Shown one piece after another: positions 1-5,715 of a stretch of DNA of 10,079 nucleotides. Each line of letters begins with the position of its first letter. The first letter of the stretch is position 1. The position numbers and the translations under genes are program-made. The notes under the pieces were generated by a model. The model saw only the letters and a list, made by a program, of their open reading frames with translations, was not told the DNA's origin and did no database searches. This DNA comes from Clostridiales bacterium (GTDB lineage Bacteria; Bacillota; Clostridia; Lachnospirales; Lachnospiraceae), in contig JAHZAR010000091.1 of assembly GCA_019423835.1 (NCBI GenBank), forward strand, positions 541 through 10,619. The letters are read 5' to 3'.

Positions 1-276
1 AACCCAGAGGCCCGGTTCATCCCGGTCGTGAGGGAGCTGACACCGGAGCTTCTGGCAATGGGAAAGGGTGCCGGCAGCAGTGTGGGTACCGGAGGAATGT
101 CCGCCAAACTTATGGCGGCCCAGATTGCTATGGGAAGCGGCTCGGATATGGTGATTGCCAATGCAGAACGGCTGGATGTAATCTACGAGATCCTAGAGGG
201 CAAAGACAGGGGAACCTTGTTTGTAGAAAAAAAAGACAGGAATTTCAGCCTGAGTGACTATCTGGAAAACAGATGA
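1..276 (+). CDS. proB: Glutamate 5-kinase, C-terminal part (5' end outside window)
   Basis: This is the last 91 codons of glutamate 5-kinase, which phosphorylates L-glutamate to gamma-glutamyl phosphate, the first step of proline synthesis in the cytoplasm. The frame is open from base 1 (NPEARFIPVV...), so the GTG at 28 is internal and not a start. The diagnostic stretch is GAGSSVGTGGMSAKL, with GTGGM at 85-99, the conserved glycine-rich segment of the amino-acid kinase fold in ProB. It is followed by AAQIAMGSGSDMVIANAE. The protein stops about 50 residues later, after a short tail (FSLSDYLENR), so it lacks the C-terminal PUA domain of the E. coli enzyme. Many Clostridia and other Firmicutes have this short form. 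It heads a cluster that ends with proA, its pathway partner, about 970 bases downstream. Confidence 0.93.
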   Translation, partial: NPEARFIPVVRELTPELLAMGKGAGSSVGTGGMSAKLMAAQIAMGSGSDMVIANAERLDVIYEILEGKDRGTLFVEKKDRNFSLSDYLENR

Positions 277-289
277 GGAAACTTCAGGA

Positions 290-323
290 GGCAGCCCTTT
301 CAGGCGGGAGAAAAGGCGCTGCC
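290..323 (+). other. Intercistronic hairpin between proB and the DUF896 gene
   Basis: The arms GGCAGC-CCTTT (290-300) and AAAGG-C-GCTGCC (312-323) can form 11 base pairs with one bulged C at 317 and an 11-base loop. No T-run follows, so it is not a typical intrinsic terminator. It fills much of the 85-base gap between proB and the next gene. A role in mRNA processing or in setting relative expression is only inference. Confidence 0.35.
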
Positions 324-344
324 GGGCAAGCCGACAACACGAAT

Positions 345-352
345 AGAGGGAG
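345..352 (+). promoter_or_regulatory. Shine-Dalgarno site deciding the DUF896 start
   Basis: AGAGGGAG lies 9 bases before the ATG at 362, a normal spacing. The ATG at 353 directly abuts this site and could not use it, so 362 is the better start. Confidence 0.55.
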
Positions 353-361
353 ATGACCAGG

Positions 362-589
362 ATGAATCAGGAAAAAATAGACAGGATTAATGCTCTCTAC
401 CATAAGAGTCAGGCCGTAGGGCTTTCACCGGAGGAGCAGGAAGAACAGGCGGCTCTGAGAAAAGAGTATTTAGAGGCGATCCGGAAAAATCTCCGGGGAA
501 CTCTGAACAGCATTCAGATCAAAGAAAAAGACGGAAGCATCACCGATCTTGGAAAGAAATACGGAAACGTGGGAAACACGGAGAGCTGA
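362..589 (+). CDS. DUF896 family small protein (YnzC-like)
   Basis: This is a 75-residue cytoplasmic protein of the DUF896 family (B. subtilis YnzC is a member), whose molecular role is not established. The family pattern is clear: an N-terminal helix (MNQEKIDRINALYHKSQ), the signature GLSPEEQEEQAALRKEYLEA at residues about 20-39, then IRKNLRGTLNSIQI. The remainder is short, polar and probably disordered. No signal peptide or membrane segment is seen. The start at ATG 362 is preferred over ATG 353 because of the ribosome-binding-site spacing; the longer form would add MTR. It lies between proB and the folate gene in the same orientation, so it is probably co-transcribed. Its presence here says little about its function. 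Confidence 0.85.
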   Translation: MNQEKIDRINALYHKSQAVGLSPEEQEEQAALRKEYLEAIRKNLRGTLNSIQIKEKDGSITDLGKKYGNVGNTES

Positions 590-606
590 GAGAGGGAGAG
601 AAGAAC

Positions 607-612
607 AGGGGG
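607..612 (+). promoter_or_regulatory. Shine-Dalgarno site deciding the cyclo-ligase start
   Basis: AGGGGG ends 5 bases before the ATG at 618. The longer frame opens at ATG 549 inside the DUF896 gene, but it has no comparable site and would add 23 charged residues unlike the family. Confidence 0.55.
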
Positions 613-617
613 AACAT

Positions 618-1259
618 ATGGGAGGACGGGAAGTTTCCGCCGAGCGGTCCAGTCTGTCAGGGCTTTCAAAGAAGGAGCTGCGATGCAGGATACTGTCTGC
701 CCGGAAAGGATTGGATGAGGAGAAACGCCTTGTCTGGGACAGCCGGATCCGGGAGCGTCTGCTGTCCCTTACAGAGATTTCAGCGGCGGATACGGTATAT
801 TGCTATGCGGATGTGAGGAAGGAGGCAGGAACGGGTGGTTTTATCGAAACCCTTCTTGCAAAAGGGGTCCGGGTGGCCCTCCCGAGGGTGGAAGGACGTG
901 AGATATCCTTCTGCTATATTGAGGGCCCCTGGGACTTAAAGCCTGGCTGCATGGATATTCCGGAGCCGGGCACTGCGTGCACTCCGGCAGAGGAACCGAC
1001 GGCGCCCGTGGTTGTGCCGGGACTGGCTTTCGGAAGAGATTTTTCCAGGATTGGCTATGGAGGAGGCTACTACGACCGCTTTTTTGCGAAGGAGCCGATG
1101 CATCGGAAGGTCGCTGTCTGCTATGAATTCCAGCTGACTGATGCGGTTTTGACCGAGAAACATGATGTGAGGATGGACTGTATTGTAACACCGGACAGAT
1201 GCCTGATGAGAGAAGCAGGGGGACGGAAAGAGAAAGGAGAGGCAAAGGATGCTGACTGA
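618..1259 (+). CDS. 5-formyltetrahydrofolate cyclo-ligase (MTHFS)
   Basis: The predicted enzyme uses ATP to convert 5-formyltetrahydrofolate to 5,10-methenyltetrahydrofolate, returning a storage or inhibitory folate to the one-carbon pool. It is 213 residues from the chosen ATG, slightly longer than the usual 180-200 because of about 15 extra N-terminal residues and a charged tail. Visible family features are SKKELRCRILSARKGL near residues 17-32 (substrate-site lysines), YCYADVRKE near 61-69, and VPGLAFGRDFSRIGYGGGYYDR at 133-154, whose second half is the Mg-ATP-binding signature. E-KHDVRMDCIVTP follows near the C-terminus. The gene starts 28 bases after the DUF896 stop, and its last 11 bases overlap the proA start, which suggests translational coupling. 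The extra N-terminus might be trimmed by an unseen non-ATG start. The family is certain; the exact start is less so. Confidence 0.93.
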   Translation: MGGREVSAERSSLSGLSKKELRCRILSARKGLDEEKRLVWDSRIRERLLSLTEISAADTVYCYADVRKEAGTGGFIETLLAKGVRVALPRVEGREISFCYIEGPWDLKPGCMDIPEPGTACTPAEEPTAPVVVPGLAFGRDFSRIGYGGGYYDRFFAKEPMHRKVAVCYEFQLTDAVLTEKHDVRMDCIVTPDRCLMREAGGRKEKGEAKDAD

Positions 1260-2490
1260 AACAGGAAAGAAGGCAAAGGCAGCTGCAAGACTGTTAAATA
1301 AACTGGGTTCGACAGAAAAAAACAGAGGACTTCTGGCAGCGGCCAGCTCCCTCTTGGAGGGGGAGGAGGAGATTCTGGCGGCCAACCAGGACGATGTGAT
1401 CCGTGCGGCGGAGAATGGCATGAGCCAGGGGATGATAGACCGGCTGGAACTGAATCCAGACCGCCTGTCAGCCATGGTGGAGGGAATCCGCCAGATTGTG
1501 GGGCTGGAAGACCCCATAGGAGAGGTAATCTCCATGAAGCCGCGTCCAAACGGGCTTTTAATCGGACAGAAACGTGTTCCGCTGGGCGTTGTGGGAATGA
1601 TCTATGAGGCCAGGCCGAATGTGACGGCCGACGCCTTCGGTCTGTGTTTTAAGACAGGAAATGCCGTGATCCTGAAAGGGGGCAGTGATGCTCTCTGCTC
1701 CAACCGGGCTATTGTAAAATGGCTGAGAAAGGGACTTTCAGAGGCGGGGCTTCCCGAGGACGCCGTCCAGCTTATCACAGATACCGACAGAGAGGTTACA
1801 AGGCAGTTCATGCGCCTGAATGAGTATGTGGATGTCCTGATTCCCAGAGGCGGAGCAGGGCTGATACGCTCTGTGGTGGAGAACAGTACGGTTCCAGTGA
1901 TTGAGACAGGGACGGGCAACTGTCACATCTACGTAGATGAGAGTGCGGACCTGGATATGGCCCTGGATATTATTTTTAACGCAAAGACACAGCGGATCGG
2001 TGTGTGCAACGCCTGTGAGTCGCTGGTGGTGCACAGAGGAGTCGCAGAGGAGTTCCTGCCGAGACTGAAGGAGAGGCTGGACAGGAAGCAGGTCGAAATC
2101 CGGGCGGATCGGGAGGCCCGAGCCATTTTGCCGGAGCTGAAAGAGGCAGAGCCGGAGGACTGGGGCAGGGAGTATCTGGATTATATTCTCTCTCTGAAGC
2201 TGGTAAATTCTTTGGATGAGGCGATTGAACACATCAACACGTATAATACAGGTCACTCTGAGGCGATTGTCACAAGCAACTACGAACATGCCCAGCGGTT
2301 TTTAAATGAGATCGACGCTGCCGCTGTGTATGTGAATGCCTCGACCCGGTTTACGGACGGTTTTGAATTTGGCTTTGGGGCAGAGATTGGAATCAGCACC
2401 CAAAAGCTCCATGCCAGAGGGCCCATGGGACTTAAGGAGCTGACGACCACCAAGTACATCATCTATGGAAACGGGCAGATAAGAGAGTAG
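1249..2490 (+). CDS. proA: Gamma-glutamyl phosphate reductase (glutamate-5-semialdehyde dehydrogenase)
   Basis: This cytoplasmic enzyme reduces gamma-glutamyl phosphate with NADPH to glutamate-5-semialdehyde, the second step of proline synthesis, acting on the product of ProB. At 413 residues it is full length. In order are the cofactor-binding stretch PLGVVGMIYEARPNVTADA (111-129), KTGNAVILKGGSDA (135-148), the ProA signature around PRGGAGLI (199-206), the catalytic cysteine C253 in NAKTQRIGVCNACESL, and the C-terminal FGFGAEIGISTQKLHARGPMG (374-394). ATG 1249 follows a GGAG at 1236-1239 with good spacing and overlaps the cyclo-ligase gene by 11 bases, so the two are likely translated from one mRNA. 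No key residue is missing. It is the last gene of the cluster and is followed by a long hairpin. Confidence 0.96.
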   Translation: MLTETGKKAKAAARLLNKLGSTEKNRGLLAAASSLLEGEEEILAANQDDVIRAAENGMSQGMIDRLELNPDRLSAMVEGIRQIVGLEDPIGEVISMKPRPNGLLIGQKRVPLGVVGMIYEARPNVTADAFGLCFKTGNAVILKGGSDALCSNRAIVKWLRKGLSEAGLPEDAVQLITDTDREVTRQFMRLNEYVDVLIPRGGAGLIRSVVENSTVPVIETGTGNCHIYVDESADLDMALDIIFNAKTQRIGVCNACESLVVHRGVAEEFLPRLKERLDRKQVEIRADREARAILPELKEAEPEDWGREYLDYILSLKLVNSLDEAIEHINTYNTGHSEAIVTSNYEHAQRFLNEIDAAAVYVNASTRFTDGFEFGFGAEIGISTQKLHARGPMGLKELTTTKYIIYGNGQIRE

Positions 2491-2528
2491 GGACAGAAGA
2501 CAGGAAACGACTGCTGAAGGAAAAACAC

Positions 2529-2594
2529 GGGAAACGGCCGGTCACACTTATGTTCTGCACAATGGAGGCAGAAATGAGGTGCCGGCCGTTTCCC
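2529..2594 (+). other. Long bulged hairpin after proA; possible end of the transcript
   Basis: The left arm 2529-2558 pairs with the right arm 2568-2594 to give 27 base pairs. There is a perfect 13-bp outer stem (2529-2541 with 2582-2594), then 3, 5 and 6 bp separated by single-base bulges at 2542, 2546 and 2552, all on the 5' arm. One pair is G-U and the loop is 9 bases. No T-run follows on the + strand. On the opposite strand the stem is followed by GTG and five Ts (A-run at 2521-2525). It could stop or protect the proA transcript, be an RNase III substrate, or be a copy of a small palindromic repeat. A second small stem (GCCGT/ACGGC, 2596-2610) follows at once. Confidence 0.5.
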
Positions 2595-2621
2595 TGCCGT
2601 TTCGGACGGCCCGCTCCCGGC

Positions 2622-2630
2622 TGTTATAAT
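2622..2630 (+). promoter_or_regulatory. Upstream extended -10 element of a tandem pair (P1)
   Basis: TGTTATAAT is a perfect extended -10 (TG, one base, TATAAT at 2625-2630). The -35 region falls in the small hairpin (TTCGGA at 2601-2606, 18-base spacer) and is poor, so this would rely on the extended -10. The same sequence recurs 58 bases downstream. Confidence 0.4.
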
Positions 2631-2659
2631 TCTGTAAGAAATTAACAGATTTTTAAGTA

Positions 2660-2688
2660 TTTCCATTGACAGGCATTTATGTTATAAT
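2660..2688 (+). promoter_or_regulatory. Sigma-A type promoter for miaB (P2)
   Basis: An extended -10, TGTTATAAT, ends at 2688 (TATAAT at 2683-2688, TG at 2680-2681). TTTCCA at 2660-2665 is a 4-of-6 match to the -35 consensus with a 17-base spacer. Transcription would begin near 2695, giving a leader of about 90 bases before miaB. The perfect TTGACA at 2666-2671 is only 11 bases from this -10 and cannot be its partner. Confidence 0.6.
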
Positions 2689-2694
2689 TTGTAG

Positions 2695-2786
2695 ATGCTG
2701 GTCAGGTCTGGCGCAAAACCGTCTGCCCTGCTGCCAGGACGTCCCAGAATCAGGGGCGGAACTTAGATACGGAAAGGAACCTGTAA
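2695..2786 (+). other. Probable untranslated leader of miaB
   Basis: About 90 bases lie between the predicted start of transcription and the miaB ATG. A modest stem can form between 2706-2712 and 2733-2740 (7 pairs, one bulge), and AAAGGA at 2773-2778 is the ribosome-binding site, 8 bases before ATG 2787. I recognise no riboswitch class and no convincing leader peptide. Confidence 0.35.
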
Positions 2787-4238
2787 ATGGATTTAAAAAA
2801 TATGACATACACAGAGGAATGGAACCTTGCCCCGTCCGGGGAGCCGGAACGCCAGAATTATTTTATGGAGCGCTGCCGGGAGGCTGTGGAATCCTGGAAG
2901 GCGGAGGAAGGCAAGGAGGCCGTCACCTTCCACATTGAGACCTTTGGCTGCCAGATGAACGCCCATGATTCAGAAAAGCTGGAGGGAATCCTTCTGGAGG
3001 CCGGCTTTGCCAAGACAGACACAGAGGAGGCGGATCTGGTCCTTTACAACACCTGTACAGTCCGCGAGAATGCGAATCAGAGAGTGTATGGCCGTCTGGG
3101 CTATCTAAACAGCCTGAAAAAGAAAAATCCCCGTATGCTCATCGGCCTTTGCGGCTGCATGATGCAGGAGGATCAGGTGGTTGAAAAAATCAAAAAGACC
3201 TACCGCTTTGTGGATGTGATTTTCGGAACTCACAATATCTACAAGCTGGCAGAGCTTCTGTTCGCCCGCCTGCACACGGGCAAGATGGTCATTGACATAT
3301 GGAAGGATACAGACAAAATTGTGGAAGATCTTCCCAGTGAGAGAAAATACCCGTTCAAATCGGGTGTCAACATCATGTTCGGCTGCAACAACTTCTGCAG
3401 CTACTGCATTGTCCCCTATGTGAGAGGCAGGGAGCGCAGCAGAAGGCCGGAGGATATCATTAAGGAAATCGAGGGCCTGGTGGCAGACGGCGTGGTGGAG
3501 GTGATGCTCCTCGGCCAGAATGTGAATTCCTACGGGAAAAACCTGCCGGAGCCTGTTACCTTTGCAGAGCTTTTACGCCGGGCAGAACAGATCGAGGGGC
3601 TTGAGCGAATCCGCTTTATGACGTCCCATCCCAAGGATCTGTCGGATGAGCTGATTGAGGTGATGCGTGATTCCAAAAAGATCTGCCGCCACCTTCATCT
3701 GCCGCTTCAGTCGGGCAGCAGCCGGATCCTGGGGCAGATGAACCGGCGATACACAAAGGAGCAGTACCTGGCGCTGGCAGAGAAGATCAGGACAGCCATC
3801 CCCGACATCTCCCTGACCACGGATATTATTGTGGGATTTCCGGGGGAAACGGAGGAGGACTTTGAGGAAACGCTGGATGTGGTGAGAAGGGTGCGCTATG
3901 ACAGTGCCTTTACCTTCATCTACTCCAAGCGCACGGGGACTCCGGCGGCGGTGATGGAAAACCAGGTACCGGAGGATGTGATTAAGGAGAGGTTTGACCG
4001 CCTGTTAGGCGAGGTGCAGAGAATTTCAAACGAGATCAGCGGGAGGGATGTCCACACTGTTCAGAAGGTTCTCGTGGAGGAACCTGACACCCACGCGGAG
4101 GGGATGGTGACAGGAAGACTGTCCAACAACATTACGGTTCATTTTGAGGGGAGCAGGGAGCTGATCGGAAAAATCGTGGATGTCTATTTAGAGGAATCAA
4201 AAGGTTTTTATTATATGGGAAAATTATGTAACCGTTAA
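2787..4238 (+). CDS. miaB: tRNA-2-methylthio-N6-dimethylallyladenosine synthase (radical SAM methylthiotransferase)
   Basis: MiaB adds a methylthio group to C2 of N6-isopentenyl-adenosine at position 37 of tRNAs that read codons starting with U, using two [4Fe-4S] clusters and S-adenosylmethionine. At 483 residues it is complete. The N-terminal methylthiotransferase domain has the three cluster cysteines C55 (ETFGCQMN), C90 (YNTCTVRENA) and C124 (GLCGCMMQ). The radical SAM domain has C200, C204 and C207 in FGCNNFCSYCIVPYVRGRERSR. LGQNVNSYG, LPLQSGSSRIL and DIIVGFPGETEEDFE follow. The C-terminal ~65 residues are a TRAM RNA-binding domain ending in KGFYYMGK. The first 45 residues are a less conserved extension, normal for clostridial forms. 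Clostridial genomes commonly place miaB next to mutS and mutL, often with miaA, the enzyme that makes its substrate; miaA is not in this window. Confidence 0.97.
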   Translation: MDLKNMTYTEEWNLAPSGEPERQNYFMERCREAVESWKAEEGKEAVTFHIETFGCQMNAHDSEKLEGILLEAGFAKTDTEEADLVLYNTCTVRENANQRVYGRLGYLNSLKKKNPRMLIGLCGCMMQEDQVVEKIKKTYRFVDVIFGTHNIYKLAELLFARLHTGKMVIDIWKDTDKIVEDLPSERKYPFKSGVNIMFGCNNFCSYCIVPYVRGRERSRRPEDIIKEIEGLVADGVVEVMLLGQNVNSYGKNLPEPVTFAELLRRAEQIEGLERIRFMTSHPKDLSDELIEVMRDSKKICRHLHLPLQSGSSRILGQMNRRYTKEQYLALAEKIRTAIPDISLTTDIIVGFPGETEEDFEETLDVVRRVRYDSAFTFIYSKRTGTPAAVMENQVPEDVIKERFDRLLGEVQRISNEISGRDVHTVQKVLVEEPDTHAEGMVTGRLSNNITVHFEGSRELIGKIVDVYLEESKGFYYMGKLCNR

Positions 4239-4251
4239 GGAGGATGTACAT

Positions 4252-5580
4252 ATGAAAAAGCGAAACTTGAGAGCCGCTGCGCTACTTCTGGCAGCAGCCA
4301 TGACAGTGGGGGGAGGAAGCACAGCCTTTGCCGCAGAGGAGACCGCTACCGGTCCAGGACTGGAAATTGAGCAGAAAGAGCAGCAGAATCAGGGAGCACC
4401 GTCGGGAACAGGAGGAGGCGGCCAGAGCTCGGAAGCTCCTGCCGATACGGCCGGACAGCCGCAGCATGGGGAGCAGGCCACCACAGCTCCCCATGTCAGT
4501 GTATCTTACACCCAGGGAGTCGGCACAGAGGTGACAAACCTCTCCATGACGCTCAATAATTATAACGGAATCGGCGGGGTATCCTACCGCCCGTTTGTCA
4601 ACAACGGCGGATTTATCTGGTGGAATCACGACGGAGGCCCGTCCGGCGGTACAGAGGCTTCTACTTATGTGGAGGCCATCGAGATTGTTCTCACCGGAGA
4701 TGCAGAGAGAGATTACGATATTTATTATTCCGTTACTTCCAGCGGCCAGGGCAAGATGGGCTGGGCCAAGAACGGGGAGATAGCGGGAACCAGCAATCTG
4801 GGAGAGCATCTGGTCAGCGTAGAGGTGGTGCTCGTGCCGAAGGGACAGCCCGGCCCGGCATCTGTGGCAGGACGGTACTTAAACGAGCTGACCAATTACA
4901 TCAGGATTATGCCTGAGGGCAGCACCATGACCAATCAGGACGGAACGCCGTACAATGGCTGGGTTTCCTACGATCACGAAAAATTCTATTTCAAAGACGG
5001 TAAATCAGTTTCCGGCTGGCAGTATATTGACGGCCTGAAATTCTATTTTGAGCCGTCCGGCCGTCTGGTGCAGGATGTAGACAGCCTGATTGGCAAGCAG
5101 GGCAGCTATGTGATTAAGGTAAACAAGGCGCTCAACTGCTCTACCGTCTATGCGAAGGACGGAGACAACGGCTACATTATCCCGGTTAAAGCTATGCTGA
5201 CTTCTGTGGGCGATGACACGCCGCTTGGAACCTTCAAGACGCCGGAGAAATACAGATGGAGGCTTATGGTAAATGACACCTACACCCAGTGGGCCACAAG
5301 AATTACTCAGGGCTTCCTGTTCCATTCCATCACCTATGCGGAGCCGGATATCTACAAGCTCAACACGGAAGGATACAATGGACTGGGCGTTTCCCGCTCC
5401 CTGGGATGCGTGCGGCTGACCTGCGAAAATGCCAAGTGGGTGTATGACAACTGCGCACTGGGAACTACCGTTGAGATTTACGAGGATCCGAATGTGGCTT
5501 CTCCTTTCGACAAGCCGGATCTGATCCCGATCTCCAACAGCCAGAACTGGGATCCGACGGACCCATCCATTCAGCGCTAG
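4252..5580 (+). CDS. Secreted L,D-transpeptidase-like protein with ChW-like and cell-wall-binding repeats
   Basis: This is a predicted exported cell-wall protein of 442 residues; YkuD-family enzymes form or remodel 3-3 peptidoglycan cross-links. A signal peptide is clear: MKKRNLR, a hydrophobic stretch, and AFA with cleavage after about residue 27. A Gly/Gln/Glu/Ala-rich linker follows to about 80. Residues ~83-198 look like two diverged ChW repeats (VSYRPFVNNGGFIWW; YSVTSSGQGKMGWAKNGEIAGT). Residues ~235-275 contain two choline/cell-wall-binding type repeats (NGWVSYDHEKFYFKDGK; SGWQYIDGLKFYFEPSGR). The YkuD domain spans ~284-411 (DDTPLGTFKTPEK, then FHSI with H358, then SRSLGCVRL with nucleophile C386). 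The usual SHGC motif reads SLGC here. The AAGGAGG at 4237-4243 overlaps the miaB stop, and the gap is 13 bases, so co-transcription with miaB is likely. The repeat assignments are by eye. Activity is plausible but not certain, given the missing His. Confidence 0.85.
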   Translation: MKKRNLRAAALLLAAAMTVGGGSTAFAAEETATGPGLEIEQKEQQNQGAPSGTGGGGQSSEAPADTAGQPQHGEQATTAPHVSVSYTQGVGTEVTNLSMTLNNYNGIGGVSYRPFVNNGGFIWWNHDGGPSGGTEASTYVEAIEIVLTGDAERDYDIYYSVTSSGQGKMGWAKNGEIAGTSNLGEHLVSVEVVLVPKGQPGPASVAGRYLNELTNYIRIMPEGSTMTNQDGTPYNGWVSYDHEKFYFKDGKSVSGWQYIDGLKFYFEPSGRLVQDVDSLIGKQGSYVIKVNKALNCSTVYAKDGDNGYIIPVKAMLTSVGDDTPLGTFKTPEKYRWRLMVNDTYTQWATRITQGFLFHSITYAEPDIYKLNTEGYNGLGVSRSLGCVRLTCENAKWVYDNCALGTTVEIYEDPNVASPFDKPDLIPISNSQNWDPTDPSIQR

Positions 5581-5636
5581 TCCGCCTGTGCAGAAGGAGT
5601 TAAGAGAGAAACCATCAGGAAAATCCGATAAAAAAA

Positions 5637-5678
5637 GCTGCGGCCCGGCCTTCCCATTCAGGGGGGCCGGGCGGCGGC
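5637..5678. terminator. GC-rich hairpin after the transpeptidase gene; terminator candidate
   Basis: GCCCGGCC (5643-5650) pairs with GGCCGGGC (5665-5672). The stem extends inward by two G-U and two G-C pairs to a 6-base loop, and outward past one G-G mismatch by five more pairs (5637-5641 with 5674-5678). Seven As (5630-5636) lie directly 5' of the stem, so on the - strand this is a textbook intrinsic terminator. On the + strand only TTATACTAT follows, a weak tail. It may end the miaB-transpeptidase transcript inefficiently, or stop antisense transcription coming from mutS. Confidence 0.5.
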
Positions 5679-5681
5679 CGT

Positions 5682-5687
5682 TATACT
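5682..5687 (+). promoter_or_regulatory. mutS: Weak candidate -10 box upstream of mutS
   Basis: TATACT lies 28 bases before the mutS start, immediately after the GC-rich hairpin. No good -35 is seen at 16-18 bases upstream and there is no TG extension, so mutS may instead depend on read-through from the miaB promoter. Confidence 0.25.
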
Positions 5688-5715
5688 ATAGAGAAGATAG
5701 AAGAGAGGACAGACA

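Noticed and set aside
353..361. ATG at 353 as the start of the DUF896 protein
   Set aside because: The only ribosome-binding site (345-352) directly abuts this ATG; it is well spaced for ATG 362.
549..617. ATG at 549 as the start of the cyclo-ligase
   Set aside because: It would overlap the DUF896 gene by 41 bases, has no clear ribosome site, and adds residues unlike the family.
936..1535. Long - strand frames opposite the cyclo-ligase and proA
   Set aside because: They have Ser/Arg/Pro-rich compositions typical of antisense frames in GC-rich genes, and lie fully over well-conserved genes.
2666..2688. Perfect TTGACA (2666-2671) paired with TATAAT (2683-2688) as the miaB promoter
   Set aside because: The spacer is only 11 bases, far below the 16-18 needed; TTTCCA at 2660 with 17 bases fits better.
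2666..2938. 90-residue + strand frame overlapping the miaB start
   Set aside because: It overlaps miaB in another frame, begins at the promoter, has no ribosome site and resembles no family.
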